Below are positions 54,371 to 63,620 of a DNA stretch of 64,000 bases, piece by piece (the first letter of the stretch is position 1; the number at the start of each line of letters is the position of its first letter). The notes below the pieces were generated by a model that was given only the letters and a program-made list of their open reading frames with translations, was not told the origin of the DNA and searched no databases. The stretch is from Phycisphaeraceae bacterium (GTDB lineage: Bacteria; Planctomycetota; Phycisphaerae; Phycisphaerales; UBA1924), in NCBI GenBank assembly GCA_019636655.1, contig JAHBXB010000001.1, forward strand, positions 1,219,483 to 1,283,482. Direction: 5' to 3'. The position numbers and the translations under genes were made by a program.

Positions 54371-54781
54371 CTACTCCCGAACCGTCGGCGGTTCACTCGT
54401 CTCCTGCCCGAACCACAGCCAGTAGTCGTCCGGGTCCCGCACCTCGAACTCCTTCATCCCGTACGCCGTCACCCGCATCGCGGACACCGCCACCCCCCGC
54501 CCCGACAACTCCGCGTGCAGCCCCGCCGCATCGTCGCAGTTGAAGTAGTAGATCTGGTAGTCCTTCGACCGCCGCGGCACGTCCCGCTCCACCGCCTCCT
54601 TCCCCGGCGCGTTGAACATCATCGACTGCCCGTCCCTCACCAGGTCGCACCACACCGGCGGCTCCCCGAACGTACACACGCACCGAAACCCCAGGCGATC
54701 GCAATAAAACGCCATCGTGCGCGGCAGGTCGCTCACCGCCAGCATCGGCCGAATGGTCTGGACTCTCGCGGCCACCGACAC
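54371..54781 (-). CDS. VOC/glyoxalase-like protein inside the sdh operon
   Basis: 136 residues with the VOC paired beta-alpha-beta3 fold: RPMLAVSDLPRTMAFYCDRL at the N-terminus, WCDLVRDGQSMMFNAP, then the second module LSGRGVAVSAMRV and FEVRDPDDYWLWFGQE ending in the usual metal Glu. Lies between sdhA and sdhB. Lactoylglutathione lyase-like or unrelated; a role in complex II is unknown. Confidence 0.85.
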   Translation of the reverse strand: MSVAARVQTIRPMLAVSDLPRTMAFYCDRLGFRCVCTFGEPPVWCDLVRDGQSMMFNAPGKEAVERDVPRRSKDYQIYYFNCDDAAGLHAELSGRGVAVSAMRVTAYGMKEFEVRDPDDYWLWFGQETSEPPTVRE

Positions 54782-54806
54782 CTTCCTTCTTCTCTCAGCC
54801 CACCGC

Positions 54807-56618
54807 CTACTTCTGCTCCTCGATCACCTTCTTCAGATCCTCCCGCATCGGATGGATCGCCTCCCGCCTCAGCCGCATCGAACCGTCGCCCGCCTTGCTC
54901 ACCACCGTGTTGTGACCGGCGAACTCCTTCGACTTCTCCGGGTAGTCCTCGCGGAAATGCCCGCCCCGGCTCTCCCGCCGGTCCAGCGCCGACCGCGCCA
55001 CCGCCTCCGACACCGTCAGCAGGTTCCCAAGGTCCAGCGCCGTGTGCCACCCCGGGTTGTACTCCCGGTTCCCGTCGATCCCCGTCCGCGCCGCACGCTC
55101 ACGCAGCACCGCCAGACCATCCAGCGCCGCGGCCATGTCCGCCTCCGTCCGCACGATCCCCACCTTGTCCTGCATCATGTCCTGCAACTCGTGCTGCACC
55201 CCGTACGGGTTCTCCCCGCCGGGCCGATCAAACGGCGACAGCGCCGCCTTCGCCGCCCCCTCCACCTGCGACGCCTCCACCCGGCTCTCTCCCTGCCCGC
55301 TCGCCCACTTCGCCGCGTGCTCCCCGGCCAGTTTCCCGAACACCAGCAGGTCCGACAGCGAGTTCCCGCCCAGCCGGTTCGCCCCGTGCAGCCCCGCGGC
55401 CACCTCTCCCGCCGCGAACAGCCCCGGCACGCTCGTCATCTGCGTCTGCCCGTCCACCCGCACCCCGCCCATCACGTAGTGCGTTGTCGGCCCCACCTCC
55501 ATCGCTTCCTTCGTGATGTCAACCCCCGCCAGTTCCTTGAACTGGTGGTACATGCTCGGCAGCTTCTTCTTGATGTGCTCCGGCGCGTTGGGCAGTTTCT
55601 CCTTGATCCACGCGATGTCGAGGAACACCCCACCGTGCGGCGAGCCCCGCCCCGCCTTCACCTCGCGGTTAATGCACCGCGCCACGTGGTCCCGCGTCAA
55701 CAACTCCGGCGGCCGATGCGCCTCCTTGTCTCCCGTGACATACCGCCACCCCTCCTCCGCGTCCTTCGCCGTCTGGTTCTTATAGAGGTCGGGGATGTCG
55801 TTGAACATGAACCGCTCCCCCTTGTTGTTCACCAGCCTCCCACCCTCGCCGCGCACCCCTTCCGTCACCAGGATCCCCCTCACGCTCGGCGGCCACACCA
55901 TCCCCGTCGGGTGGAACTGCACGAACTCCATGTCCATCAGGTCCGCCCCCGCCTCGTACGCCAGCGCGTGCCCGTCCCCCGTGTACTCCCACGAGTTGCT
56001 CGTGATCTTGTACGCCCGACCGATCCCCCCCGTCGCCAGCACCACCGCCTTCGCGCGGAACACCCGGAAGCGCCCCCGCTCCCGGTCGTACCCGAACGCC
56101 CCCACCACCCGGTCCCCGTCCTTCAGGAGCGTCGTCACGGTGTGCTCCATGTACACCTCGATCCCCTGGTGGATCCCGTGATCCTGCAGCGTCCGGATCA
56201 TCTCCAGCCCCGTCCGGTCCCCCACGTGCGCCAGCCGCGGATACTTGTGCCCCCCGAAGTTCCGCTGCAGGATCCGCCCGTCCTGCGTCCGGTCGAACAG
56301 CGCCCCCCACGCCTCCAGTTCCCTCACCCGGTCCGGCGCCTCCTTCGCGTGGATCTCCGCCATCACCCAGTTGTTCAGGTATTGCCCGCCCCGCATCGTG
56401 TCCGCGAAGTGCACCCGCCACCCGTCCCGATCATCCACGTTCGCCATCGCCGCGGCGACCCCGCCCTCGGCCATCACCGTGTGCGCCTTGCCCAGCAGCG
56501 ACTTACACACCAGCCCCACCGACACCTTCGCCGCCGACGCCTCGATCGCCGCCCGCAGCCCCGCGCCGCCCGCGCCGATCACCAAGACATCGTGCTCGTG
56601 AGTTTGATACTCCGCCAT
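54807..56618 (-). CDS. sdhA: succinate dehydrogenase flavoprotein subunit
   Basis: 603 residues. FAD-binding VLVIGAGGAGLRAAIEA; covalent-FAD His in GKAHTVMAEGGVAA; substrate/FAD site MEFVQFHPTGM; LVTEGVRGEGG; RDHVARCINREV; AGEVAAGLHGANRLGGNSLSD, seen here through its HGANRLGGNSL core. Oxidises succinate to fumarate in the TCA cycle on the cytoplasmic face. Usual family length. Confidence 0.96.
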   Translation of the reverse strand: MAEYQTHEHDVLVIGAGGAGLRAAIEASAAKVSVGLVCKSLLGKAHTVMAEGGVAAAMANVDDRDGWRVHFADTMRGGQYLNNWVMAEIHAKEAPDRVRELEAWGALFDRTQDGRILQRNFGGHKYPRLAHVGDRTGLEMIRTLQDHGIHQGIEVYMEHTVTTLLKDGDRVVGAFGYDRERGRFRVFRAKAVVLATGGIGRAYKITSNSWEYTGDGHALAYEAGADLMDMEFVQFHPTGMVWPPSVRGILVTEGVRGEGGRLVNNKGERFMFNDIPDLYKNQTAKDAEEGWRYVTGDKEAHRPPELLTRDHVARCINREVKAGRGSPHGGVFLDIAWIKEKLPNAPEHIKKKLPSMYHQFKELAGVDITKEAMEVGPTTHYVMGGVRVDGQTQMTSVPGLFAAGEVAAGLHGANRLGGNSLSDLLVFGKLAGEHAAKWASGQGESRVEASQVEGAAKAALSPFDRPGGENPYGVQHELQDMMQDKVGIVRTEADMAAALDGLAVLRERAARTGIDGNREYNPGWHTALDLGNLLTVSEAVARSALDRRESRGGHFREDYPEKSKEFAGHNTVVSKAGDGSMRLRREAIHPMREDLKKVIEEQK

Positions 56619-56637
56619 CGCGCCTCGTCCTCTCGTC

Positions 56638-57498
56638 TCAGAGAATCCGGTAGTCGTGCCACACGCCCATCGAGCACATCCGCACGTACAGATCCGTGAA
56701 CCCCACCCACACCAGGCTCATCCACGCCCACAGCATGTGCCGCTTGTTCAAGCACGTCACACACTCGTACGCCGACCGCCTCGCCCCCTCCCCGATCTCG
56801 TCGCACCGCCCGCCCACCAGGTGCCGCAGCGAGTGGCACCCCAGCGTGTAGCCTCCGAGCAGGATCGGGTTGATCGTCAGCACCAGCGACCCGACGCCGA
56901 TCCCGAACCGCCCCCCCTCGCCCCCGGCGCTCCCCGGCGCCCCGTGGAACCAGTATGCCTTCATCGCGTCCCACGCCAGGATCACCAGGAACCCCAGCGC
57001 CAGGTACAGGAAGTACCGGTGCACGTTCTGTAGGATCAGCGGCAACTTCCGCTCGCCGCGGTACTTCTTCCCCCGGAACCCTGGCTCCCCAACCGCGCAG
57101 TTCAGCGGGTCCGCCCAGAACGCCTTGTAGTACGCCCCCCGGTAGTAGTAACAGGTGAACCGGAACCCGCCCGGCGCCCACAGAATCAACAGCGCAGGCG
57201 AAAACGGGATGAACGCCGGCCAGATCTTCAGCAGCCACCCCGGCGCCGCCCCGAACCACGCATGCCCCGATGCCTGCCCCGGCGCCTCCCACAGCAGCGG
57301 CGAATAGAACGGCGACAAGTACTCCGCCCCGCCCCCCGAATACGAGTAGTGCGCCCCCTGGAACGCCGCCCACGTCGAATACACGATGAACCCCATCAAC
57401 CCCGCAAACACCGCGGCGGGCTGCACCCACCACGAGTCCACCCGTGATGTCTCGCCCAGCCGCTGAACCTGCGGCAGGTGAAGATCGACCCTCGCCAT
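56638..57498 (-). CDS. sdhC: succinate dehydrogenase cytochrome b-type membrane subunit
   Basis: 286 residues from MARVDLHL. About five TM helices; candidate haem/quinone His in NVHRYFLYLALGFLV, GCHSLRHL and NKRHMLWAW. Differs from the E. coli SdhC/SdhD pair and seems a single large anchor. First gene of the operon (19 nt before sdhA). Symbol assigned from context plus TM/His pattern. Confidence 0.8.
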   Translation of the reverse strand: MARVDLHLPQVQRLGETSRVDSWWVQPAAVFAGLMGFIVYSTWAAFQGAHYSYSGGGAEYLSPFYSPLLWEAPGQASGHAWFGAAPGWLLKIWPAFIPFSPALLILWAPGGFRFTCYYYRGAYYKAFWADPLNCAVGEPGFRGKKYRGERKLPLILQNVHRYFLYLALGFLVILAWDAMKAYWFHGAPGSAGGEGGRFGIGVGSLVLTINPILLGGYTLGCHSLRHLVGGRCDEIGEGARRSAYECVTCLNKRHMLWAWMSLVWVGFTDLYVRMCSMGVWHDYRIL

Positions 57499-57762
57499 GG
57501 ACGCCTCCTGAGTTCCCCGGGTCAGCGGGGCCACCAGCATACCGCAGGAGCCCCAATCGTGCCCTGCTCCCGAAATCACAGCCCACAACGGGAACGGGCT
57601 TCTTCCGAGCCCTGACCTGATGCCAACCGACCCCGAGCGGTCGTCGCCCGCGCGGCTCACAATCGCTTCCGATGTATCTTGTTATGCGGTCGAGCCGGTC
57701 GCATTCCTGCCACCGGTTCCGCCCCCCATCCGGGGGCCGGGGGGACTTTGAGGAGAGAGAAG

Positions 57763-58404
57763 ATGCTCAGCGTCTCGGTCCAACTCGTGGTAACCGGCCT
57801 GCTCGCGTCCAGCGCCCTCGCGCAGTCGTTCAACATCGATGTGGGCGCCGCAACGCCCACTCCCTCCAACGCCTACGGCGCCGCCGCCGCCCAGCCCGGC
57901 GTCTGGAACGCCTACGCCGGCGGCACGCTCAGCAACCTCCTCGACACCGGCGGCTCCGTCACCGCCGCCGCGATCACCGCCACCGGCGGGTTCGCCTCAG
58001 GCTTCAACGATCCCCTCACCCTCGGCGACGACGAGGCCCTCTTCGACGACTTCCTCGCCATCCCCTTCTTCGAGACCTACACCGTCAGCGGCCTCGCGCC
58101 GGGGAACTACGACGTCTTCGTCTACACCTGGACGTTCGGTCCCCTCTCCTCTGGTTTCGACGTCAATGCCCAGGGCATGCAGGTCGTCGGCGGCGTCTGG
58201 GCGAACGCCTTCACCCAGGGAGTGACGCACTCGTTCAACTCCGTCTCGCTCTCCTCGGGCCAGAACATCACCATCGATGTCCATTCCATCAACGGCGCGC
58301 TCGGCGCCATCACCGGCATCCAGATCGTCCCCATCCCCACCCCCGCAGCCCCCGCGCTGCTCCTCCCCGCCGCGGCGACCGCCCTCCTCCGCCGCCGAAG
58401 GTAG
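57763..58404 (+). CDS. secreted PEP-CTERM-like protein
   Basis: 213 residues from MLSVSVQL, preceded by GAGGAGAGAG. Signal peptide (to about 20, ending ALA-Q), Ala/Gly/Thr-rich beta-strand body, and C-terminal IPTPAAPALLLPAAATALLRRRR shortened here to the pattern Pro-Thr-Pro, hydrophobic helix, five-residue Arg tail, as in exosortase substrates. No exosortase gene in the window. Surface/matrix role inferred. A GCCCCC/GGGGGC hairpin lies in the leader (57721-57737). Confidence 0.82.
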   Translation: MLSVSVQLVVTGLLASSALAQSFNIDVGAATPTPSNAYGAAAAQPGVWNAYAGGTLSNLLDTGGSVTAAAITATGGFASGFNDPLTLGDDEALFDDFLAIPFFETYTVSGLAPGNYDVFVYTWTFGPLSSGFDVNAQGMQVVGGVWANAFTQGVTHSFNSVSLSSGQNITIDVHSINGALGAITGIQIVPIPTPAAPALLLPAAATALLRRRR

Positions 58405-58440
58405 CACCGCCCATACCCCCGTTCCAAGCGCCGGCCCTGC

Positions 58441-58464
58441 GGGCGCGAGGTGATCCTCGCGCCC
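58441..58464. terminator. perfect 10-bp hairpin between convergent genes
   Basis: GGGCGCGAGG-TGAT-CCTCGCGCCC, located 37 bp after the PEP-CTERM stop and 4 bp from the stop of the convergent giant membrane protein. Works on both strands; no T-run, so efficiency is uncertain. Confidence 0.55.
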
Positions 58465-58468
58465 AACG

Positions 58469-61400
58469 TTACCGCTGCAGGATCGACGCGATCCACGACG
58501 CTCCCTGCACGCCCGCGAACCCCAGCAGCGGCAGCGCGATCGCTCGGAACAACGGGTCGTCCTGCCACGCCGCGAACGCCCCCTCCCGCATCCCCTTCAT
58601 CTGGTCGATCAGCCGCTCCGCTTGCCGCGCGCGCCGAGCCGCCCACTGCGAGAGTTCCTCCCCGTGCGCCATGGAAAACGCGCGGATCACTACCCCCTGC
58701 ACCTCCCGCGCCCTTGTCGTGGTGCACAGGAGCCCCCCGGTCGGACCCCGCTCCAAGTCCGAAAGATCGACATCCTCGACATTGGCACCGTTCGCCCAAC
58801 TCTCCCCAAGGCGGCGCATGGCGTGCGGGTTCAGGGGCACCGGCACGCCCTCCGCGTACCCGACCGCAAAGAACTCCTTGGGGTTGCCCCGCCCGCCGGG
58901 ACGTACCGGCAACTTGAACTCTATGACGAGTTCCCGCGAACTCAGCCGTTCCGCGTCCGGGTGCACATCGGGCCGCGCTACGACGTGCTGCAGCCGTTCG
59001 ATCTCGATCCCCCTCGCCCGCTCCGCCGCCCGCCGCAGCATGTACCCCGCGTACACCGCGATCGAGAGCGACACGCCGAACAGGCCCAGCGAACTCAGGT
59101 CGCTCGGCCACCGGTCGAACCGCGGGTGGTAACTCAGCACCGACAGCAGGATCAGCGCCACCGGCCAGTAGATCAGCGAGTTGACCACCGCCGTCCGCTG
59201 CGCGATGTCCTGCACGTCGAGCAGGTAGCCCACCAGGCTCTGGTCAACGCCATACTCCCGGCCCGCCTCCCGGATCTTCCTCGCCGGCCAGCGCGACCTC
59301 CCAGACGCCAGGTTCGAGATGTACCTCGTGTGCACCCTCGCCGCGTCCCACACCACGAACACGACCACGTTCACCAGCACGACGACCATCGTGGTCAAAG
59401 TCGTGTCGATCGCCCGCGCCACGACACCCCGCACGCCGTGCGCCGACGAATCCGCCAGGATGTACACCGCCACGACACCAACCCCGAACGGAACCGCGAG
59501 CAGCAAAATGCGCAGCGCCACCGCCGCCGGCCTCAGCCTGGCCTCGAGCTGAAGCTGCAGCTTCGCCACCCGCACCTCGCCGTTGGACCCTTTCCTGCAC
59601 GGCGGCTCCCAATCGATCACACCGAAGTTCTTCCACCCCGAACTCCACGCCTCGCGCGAAAAGAACTCCCGCCCCCACGTCCGCCCCGTGTGCCGCCACC
59701 GCGTCGCGATCGCGTACCGGCACAGGAACACGACCGCGAGCGCGATCGTCACCACGTGCACGATCTCCGGCACCCACACGCTGATCCCGTTCCCCCACGA
59801 GAACGGCTCTCCGTCCGGCCCCGACCCCGCCGCGATCATCGCGATGCACGCGGCCACCAGCGCCCACAGCACCCCGATCCCCATGAACCCCCACCGGTGA
59901 AACGACCGCCACGGGAGCGACCTGCGGGACACCTCCGAATACCACGCCCCCTCGCCGAACCGCCACGTCCACACCACGAACAGCCCCACCCCGGCGATGG
60001 AGAGAACCACAAGCAGATACCCGACAATGTGCGACGCCTCGTGGAGCGTCCCCGTCGCCCACAGCAGGCCGGCCAGAGCCAGCGGAAACCCGAGAAGGGC
60101 GTAACACCTCAGCGTCGAAACCCGGCCGGGATCATCCAGCCTGATCCGCGACGCCAGCACGCTCAGCCCGATCCCCCCCGCCAGCACGAGCAGCAGCACG
60201 ATCCTGCCGGCAGGCATCGACGCAAACCCGAGCACCGGCGGCCCCGCCGCCTCGTGGTAGTAGATCCAGTCCCGGGGCGGCTCCGCAGGCCCCGCGATGC
60301 TGAGGTCGACCGCTCCATCGGTCGAGACCTCGTACGTGCGCCCGCCCGGCATCACCTCGCCGGTCAGCACGCCCCTGATCGCAGGACGCTTGGCCTCGTT
60401 GCCCTTCCCGGCCAGCACCGCCGCGGCCTCGTCAACCCGCCCCAGCGACATCCCCCGCAAGACACCGATGAACTGCGCCGTCTGGTACGAACTCCGGAAC
60501 GCCGGGATATCCCTCTGCAGCACCGAGTGACACGAGAGCCCCAGGTGCGACACCACCACCAGGTTCCGCATCACCTCAGAGTTCGCCACATCCTCGTGCT
60601 GCCCATACAGGTCGGTGGTCAGCACCAGCACGTCGGGAAAGTTCCGGCGGATCATCTGCACCAGAGGCCTCACGTCCCACGGGTCGCTCGCTCCCACAAA
60701 CACCGCCCGCAGCCGCCCCTCCCGCGACCGGTTGAGATCCCGCTGCGTCTGCCGCAGCATCCGGAAGACATAGTCCAGCTGCGATTGACCCGCCGACGCC
60801 ACCGCCGAGGCCATGTCCGGCGCCGACGACCCGGTGGCCGCCGTGCCGCCCGCCGACCGGTCATCGCTCCGGGCTCGCGGCACGCTCAACGTGTCCCCGT
60901 CCACCGTGCGCAGGAAGCCGATCGTACGGATATCCGCGTCCGTCGTGTCACCAATCACCCGTCGCAGCGTTTCCGGCCACGCCCGTCCCCACGCCGAATC
61001 CCGCTCATGCACCACCACCACGACATCCCGCCCGTTCTGCGGCCTGATCCCCCTGAGCTCCAACTCCATGACCATCCGTTCCAGGAGCTGCCAGTCCGAT
61101 CCCAGCACCCGGTTCACACAACCCGGCGCCACCTTAACCCCGTCACCCGCCTGCACGTCGATCCATTTCGCCAACACCGTGCCCTGCTGCACATTCGGAA
61201 ACAAGAGCCGAGAGTCGGCCGTCGAGGTGGCATTGATGCTCGCCACCATCATCTTGTTCCCTTTGTCTTCTCCGTGACGCTTCGCCCACTCCAGCACACT
61301 CGTCCTCAGGTTGTCCGAGTTCCCGCGAAGCTGAACCACACGGACAATGTCGTTCGCTCTGCGGAGCTTTGAAACCAGCTCCTCCAGGCTGCGCAGCGGG

Positions 61401-62002
61401 CTCCCATCCTCATCTCGGATCACCCGCGATCCCAACCACAGCACCAGACACTGATCATTGAACCCGGCCCGCTCCGCGCGCGTCGGATCGGGCTCCCACC
61501 ACTCGTACGCCATGATCGATCCGAGCGTAACCGGCCGCGCGTCTTCCCCGCCGACCTCGACGTAGTCAACCCGCCGTCGCCACCGCGCCACCGGCGCATA
61601 CCCCAACCGGTGCAGCGCCGCGATCGCCGCCTGACGCGTCCTCATCCGCTCTTCTTCCCCCTCGGCGGTCGGCGAGTCTCCCATCTCAACCGCTAGCACG
61701 CTCACATTCCCAGGGATCTCGGGCCCCCTGATAGACAGTTCGCCATTCCAATTCCATCGCTCCCTCCCCGCACCCTTTGACCCCACAATCGCCGCCCTCG
61801 CCGCCCCCAGTGGATCCTCCCACGATCGCACCAGCGCCCCATCCGTTGACGCCACCACACTCTCCCCCGCCGGTGGCGTCACCGGCCGTTGACTCTTGGG
61901 CGCCGACGACGGCACCGTCCCGACCAGCCCGCCGACGATCGCCAGCAGCAGGGCGCCGATCCACCCCTCCAGCCCCGCCGCGCGAGCAATCTGCTGTGCC
62001 AT
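58469..62002 (-). CDS. giant multi-pass membrane protein of unknown function
   Basis: 1177 residues. TM 1 at about 13-30, then a soluble region to about 595 with several Rossmann-like strand-helix units: CLVLWLGSRVI (185), VVVVVHERDSAWGRAWPETL (327), LRAVFVGASDPWDVRPLVQM (431), PDVLVLTTDLYG (456). These recall type-1 periplasmic-binding folds but I cannot confirm it. About ten TM helices follow (600-618, 632-650, 656-680, 703-725, 742-762, 828-850, 866-886, 938-957, 968-989, 1150-1172), interrupted by basic cytoplasmic loops. It starts 43 nt after the hydrolase gene. No family recognised. Confidence 0.8.
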   Translation of the reverse strand: MAQQIARAAGLEGWIGALLLAIVGGLVGTVPSSAPKSQRPVTPPAGESVVASTDGALVRSWEDPLGAARAAIVGSKGAGRERWNWNGELSIRGPEIPGNVSVLAVEMGDSPTAEGEEERMRTRQAAIAALHRLGYAPVARWRRRVDYVEVGGEDARPVTLGSIMAYEWWEPDPTRAERAGFNDQCLVLWLGSRVIRDEDGSPLRSLEELVSKLRRANDIVRVVQLRGNSDNLRTSVLEWAKRHGEDKGNKMMVASINATSTADSRLLFPNVQQGTVLAKWIDVQAGDGVKVAPGCVNRVLGSDWQLLERMVMELELRGIRPQNGRDVVVVVHERDSAWGRAWPETLRRVIGDTTDADIRTIGFLRTVDGDTLSVPRARSDDRSAGGTAATGSSAPDMASAVASAGQSQLDYVFRMLRQTQRDLNRSREGRLRAVFVGASDPWDVRPLVQMIRRNFPDVLVLTTDLYGQHEDVANSEVMRNLVVVSHLGLSCHSVLQRDIPAFRSSYQTAQFIGVLRGMSLGRVDEAAAVLAGKGNEAKRPAIRGVLTGEVMPGGRTYEVSTDGAVDLSIAGPAEPPRDWIYYHEAAGPPVLGFASMPAGRIVLLLVLAGGIGLSVLASRIRLDDPGRVSTLRCYALLGFPLALAGLLWATGTLHEASHIVGYLLVVLSIAGVGLFVVWTWRFGEGAWYSEVSRRSLPWRSFHRWGFMGIGVLWALVAACIAMIAAGSGPDGEPFSWGNGISVWVPEIVHVVTIALAVVFLCRYAIATRWRHTGRTWGREFFSREAWSSGWKNFGVIDWEPPCRKGSNGEVRVAKLQLQLEARLRPAAVALRILLLAVPFGVGVVAVYILADSSAHGVRGVVARAIDTTLTTMVVVLVNVVVFVVWDAARVHTRYISNLASGRSRWPARKIREAGREYGVDQSLVGYLLDVQDIAQRTAVVNSLIYWPVALILLSVLSYHPRFDRWPSDLSSLGLFGVSLSIAVYAGYMLRRAAERARGIEIERLQHVVARPDVHPDAERLSSRELVIEFKLPVRPGGRGNPKEFFAVGYAEGVPVPLNPHAMRRLGESWANGANVEDVDLSDLERGPTGGLLCTTTRAREVQGVVIRAFSMAHGEELSQWAARRARQAERLIDQMKGMREGAFAAWQDDPLFRAIALPLLGFAGVQGASWIASILQR

Positions 62003-62045
62003 CTCGGCCGCTCCTGGACCACTGCCCCCGCCGCCCCGCCCCTCG

Positions 62046-63620
62046 TTACACCTCGTTCCACGCCCGCGCCGTCAGCACCAGCACCGCCTCGATCCCCGGC
62101 CGAGTCCGCTGCTGCACCGGAATCCTGAACCGGATCCGCCCATCCGCTCCCGCCTCCCCCGTCGCCTCCCTCGACGTCCGGTTCGGCGTCTTCGAGTCGT
62201 ACCCGTACCGCAACCGCCACTCGCCCCCCTCCTCCTCCGGCGGGATCGCCTCGATGTTGATCTTGTCCCGAAAGAGATACCCGCCGTCGTAGTGATCGCG
62301 GAACATGAGAAACCCGTCGCACTCGTATTGCGGAACCAGCACCCCCAGGTCCACGCTGAACCCCAGCGACACCCGCTCCGTGTTCACGCGCGACCGGCAA
62401 CTCAGGTACGTCGAGAACAGGTGCGGCCTCCGCCCGGGTGCCCGCCCCCCGCCCGGCTGCTCGACCAGCAACTCGTCATACGCGGCGAAGCTCGCCGACC
62501 CCTCCGCCGTCACCCGCCGGTGCAGGTCCCACATCGCCCCGCGCACCCGCACAACCGTCTCGAAGTGGTACGACGCCCGAATCCGCCGGCCCTCGTCCCT
62601 CTTCTTCTCCACCTCCGGCGGCAGCGTTAGCGACGAGACCTCAAGCTCCCCGTCCACACGCACGTCCCCGAAGAGGAACCGCACCATGTTCTGGTACCCC
62701 TCCTCCGAGTTCGTGATCCCGTACGGACCCGAATGGCTCCGGTGCACGAACGCCCGCGGCGAATGCCTCTCCTGCCCCTCCCACCGCCCCGACACGCACG
62801 CGTTCTCGATCTTCACCAGCCCGTCGCTCATCGGCCCCACCACCCGGCGCGACATCCCCATCGCCACCTCGTAGTCCCGGTCGTTGGTCCCCACCAGGCA
62901 GAAGAACCGCTCCGGATCGAACGCTCCGTTCAGCGTCGCCACGCTCCCCGAGTGCCCCGCCGGCAGGCCGAGGTACCGCGCCATCCGCTCCCGGTTGAAC
63001 GTATCGACGTGGTTGGTCGACAGCAACCCCGGAACGTTGCCCAGCAGCCTCAGATCAATCCCGTCGTGCGGAGTCGCGTACGTAAACACCTTGTCCACCA
63101 CCCCGCGAGCCTCCGCGATCACCCTCCGCTCCGCCTCGTCGCCACCCAGCGAACCGTTCTGCAGCATGCACCGGCAGATCAGCCCGCCCATCGAGTGCGC
63201 CACCAGGTACACCCGGAAGCCCTCTCCCCCGCCCACCCGATCCCGCACATCAAGAATGAGCCGCGCCAACCCCCTCGCATACCCCTCAATCTCCCCATCG
63301 CTGCCATCACCAAAGTCCCGCGACACCGTGTCGTAGTACCGGTAGATGACCACCGAGCGAGCCGGCACCTTCCGCCCCATCGCCAGCGCCTCCCCGCCAT
63401 TGAACACATCCAGGTACCCGTGCTCTTTCATCAGCCGGACTAGCGGCGATTCAAAGAAATGCCGGACCACATCCCCCGTCCACAGCTGCCGCAGCCGGCA
63501 CGACCCGGCATTCAGACCCATGTACGGATCCGACGTCGCCTCTTCAATGGCGTGCTGCGTCCCCGCATACCCGCGCACGTACACAATCGGGTGGTATGGG
63601 TGCGCCTGTTCATCGGCCAT
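62046..63620 (-). CDS. alpha/beta-hydrolase (esterase/lipase, PGAP1-like)
   Basis: 524 residues from MADEQAHPYHP. Oxyanion region PIVYVRGYAGTQHAIE; nucleophile Ser143 in YLVAHSMGGLICR; ATPHDGIDLRLLG and LVGTNDRDYEVAM around the acid residue, and a later His in HRSHSGPYG. The C-terminal about 170 residues are a beta-rich appendage. No signal peptide, so probably cytoplasmic. Forms a two-gene unit with the giant membrane protein downstream. Confidence 0.85.
   Translation of the reverse strand: MADEQAHPYHPIVYVRGYAGTQHAIEEATSDPYMGLNAGSCRLRQLWTGDVVRHFFESPLVRLMKEHGYLDVFNGGEALAMGRKVPARSVVIYRYYDTVSRDFGDGSDGEIEGYARGLARLILDVRDRVGGGEGFRVYLVAHSMGGLICRCMLQNGSLGGDEAERRVIAEARGVVDKVFTYATPHDGIDLRLLGNVPGLLSTNHVDTFNRERMARYLGLPAGHSGSVATLNGAFDPERFFCLVGTNDRDYEVAMGMSRRVVGPMSDGLVKIENACVSGRWEGQERHSPRAFVHRSHSGPYGITNSEEGYQNMVRFLFGDVRVDGELEVSSLTLPPEVEKKRDEGRRIRASYHFETVVRVRGAMWDLHRRVTAEGSASFAAYDELLVEQPGGGRAPGRRPHLFSTYLSCRSRVNTERVSLGFSVDLGVLVPQYECDGFLMFRDHYDGGYLFRDKINIEAIPPEEEGGEWRLRYGYDSKTPNRTSREATGEAGADGRIRFRIPVQQRTRPGIEAVLVLTARAWNEV

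Noticed and set aside
54717..56699. 660-codon plus-strand frame
   Set aside because: Opposite sdhA; composition shadow.
57721..57737. GCCCCC/GGGGGC hairpin as riboswitch
   Set aside because: Only six base pairs and no conserved aptamer elements; noted as a leader hairpin only.
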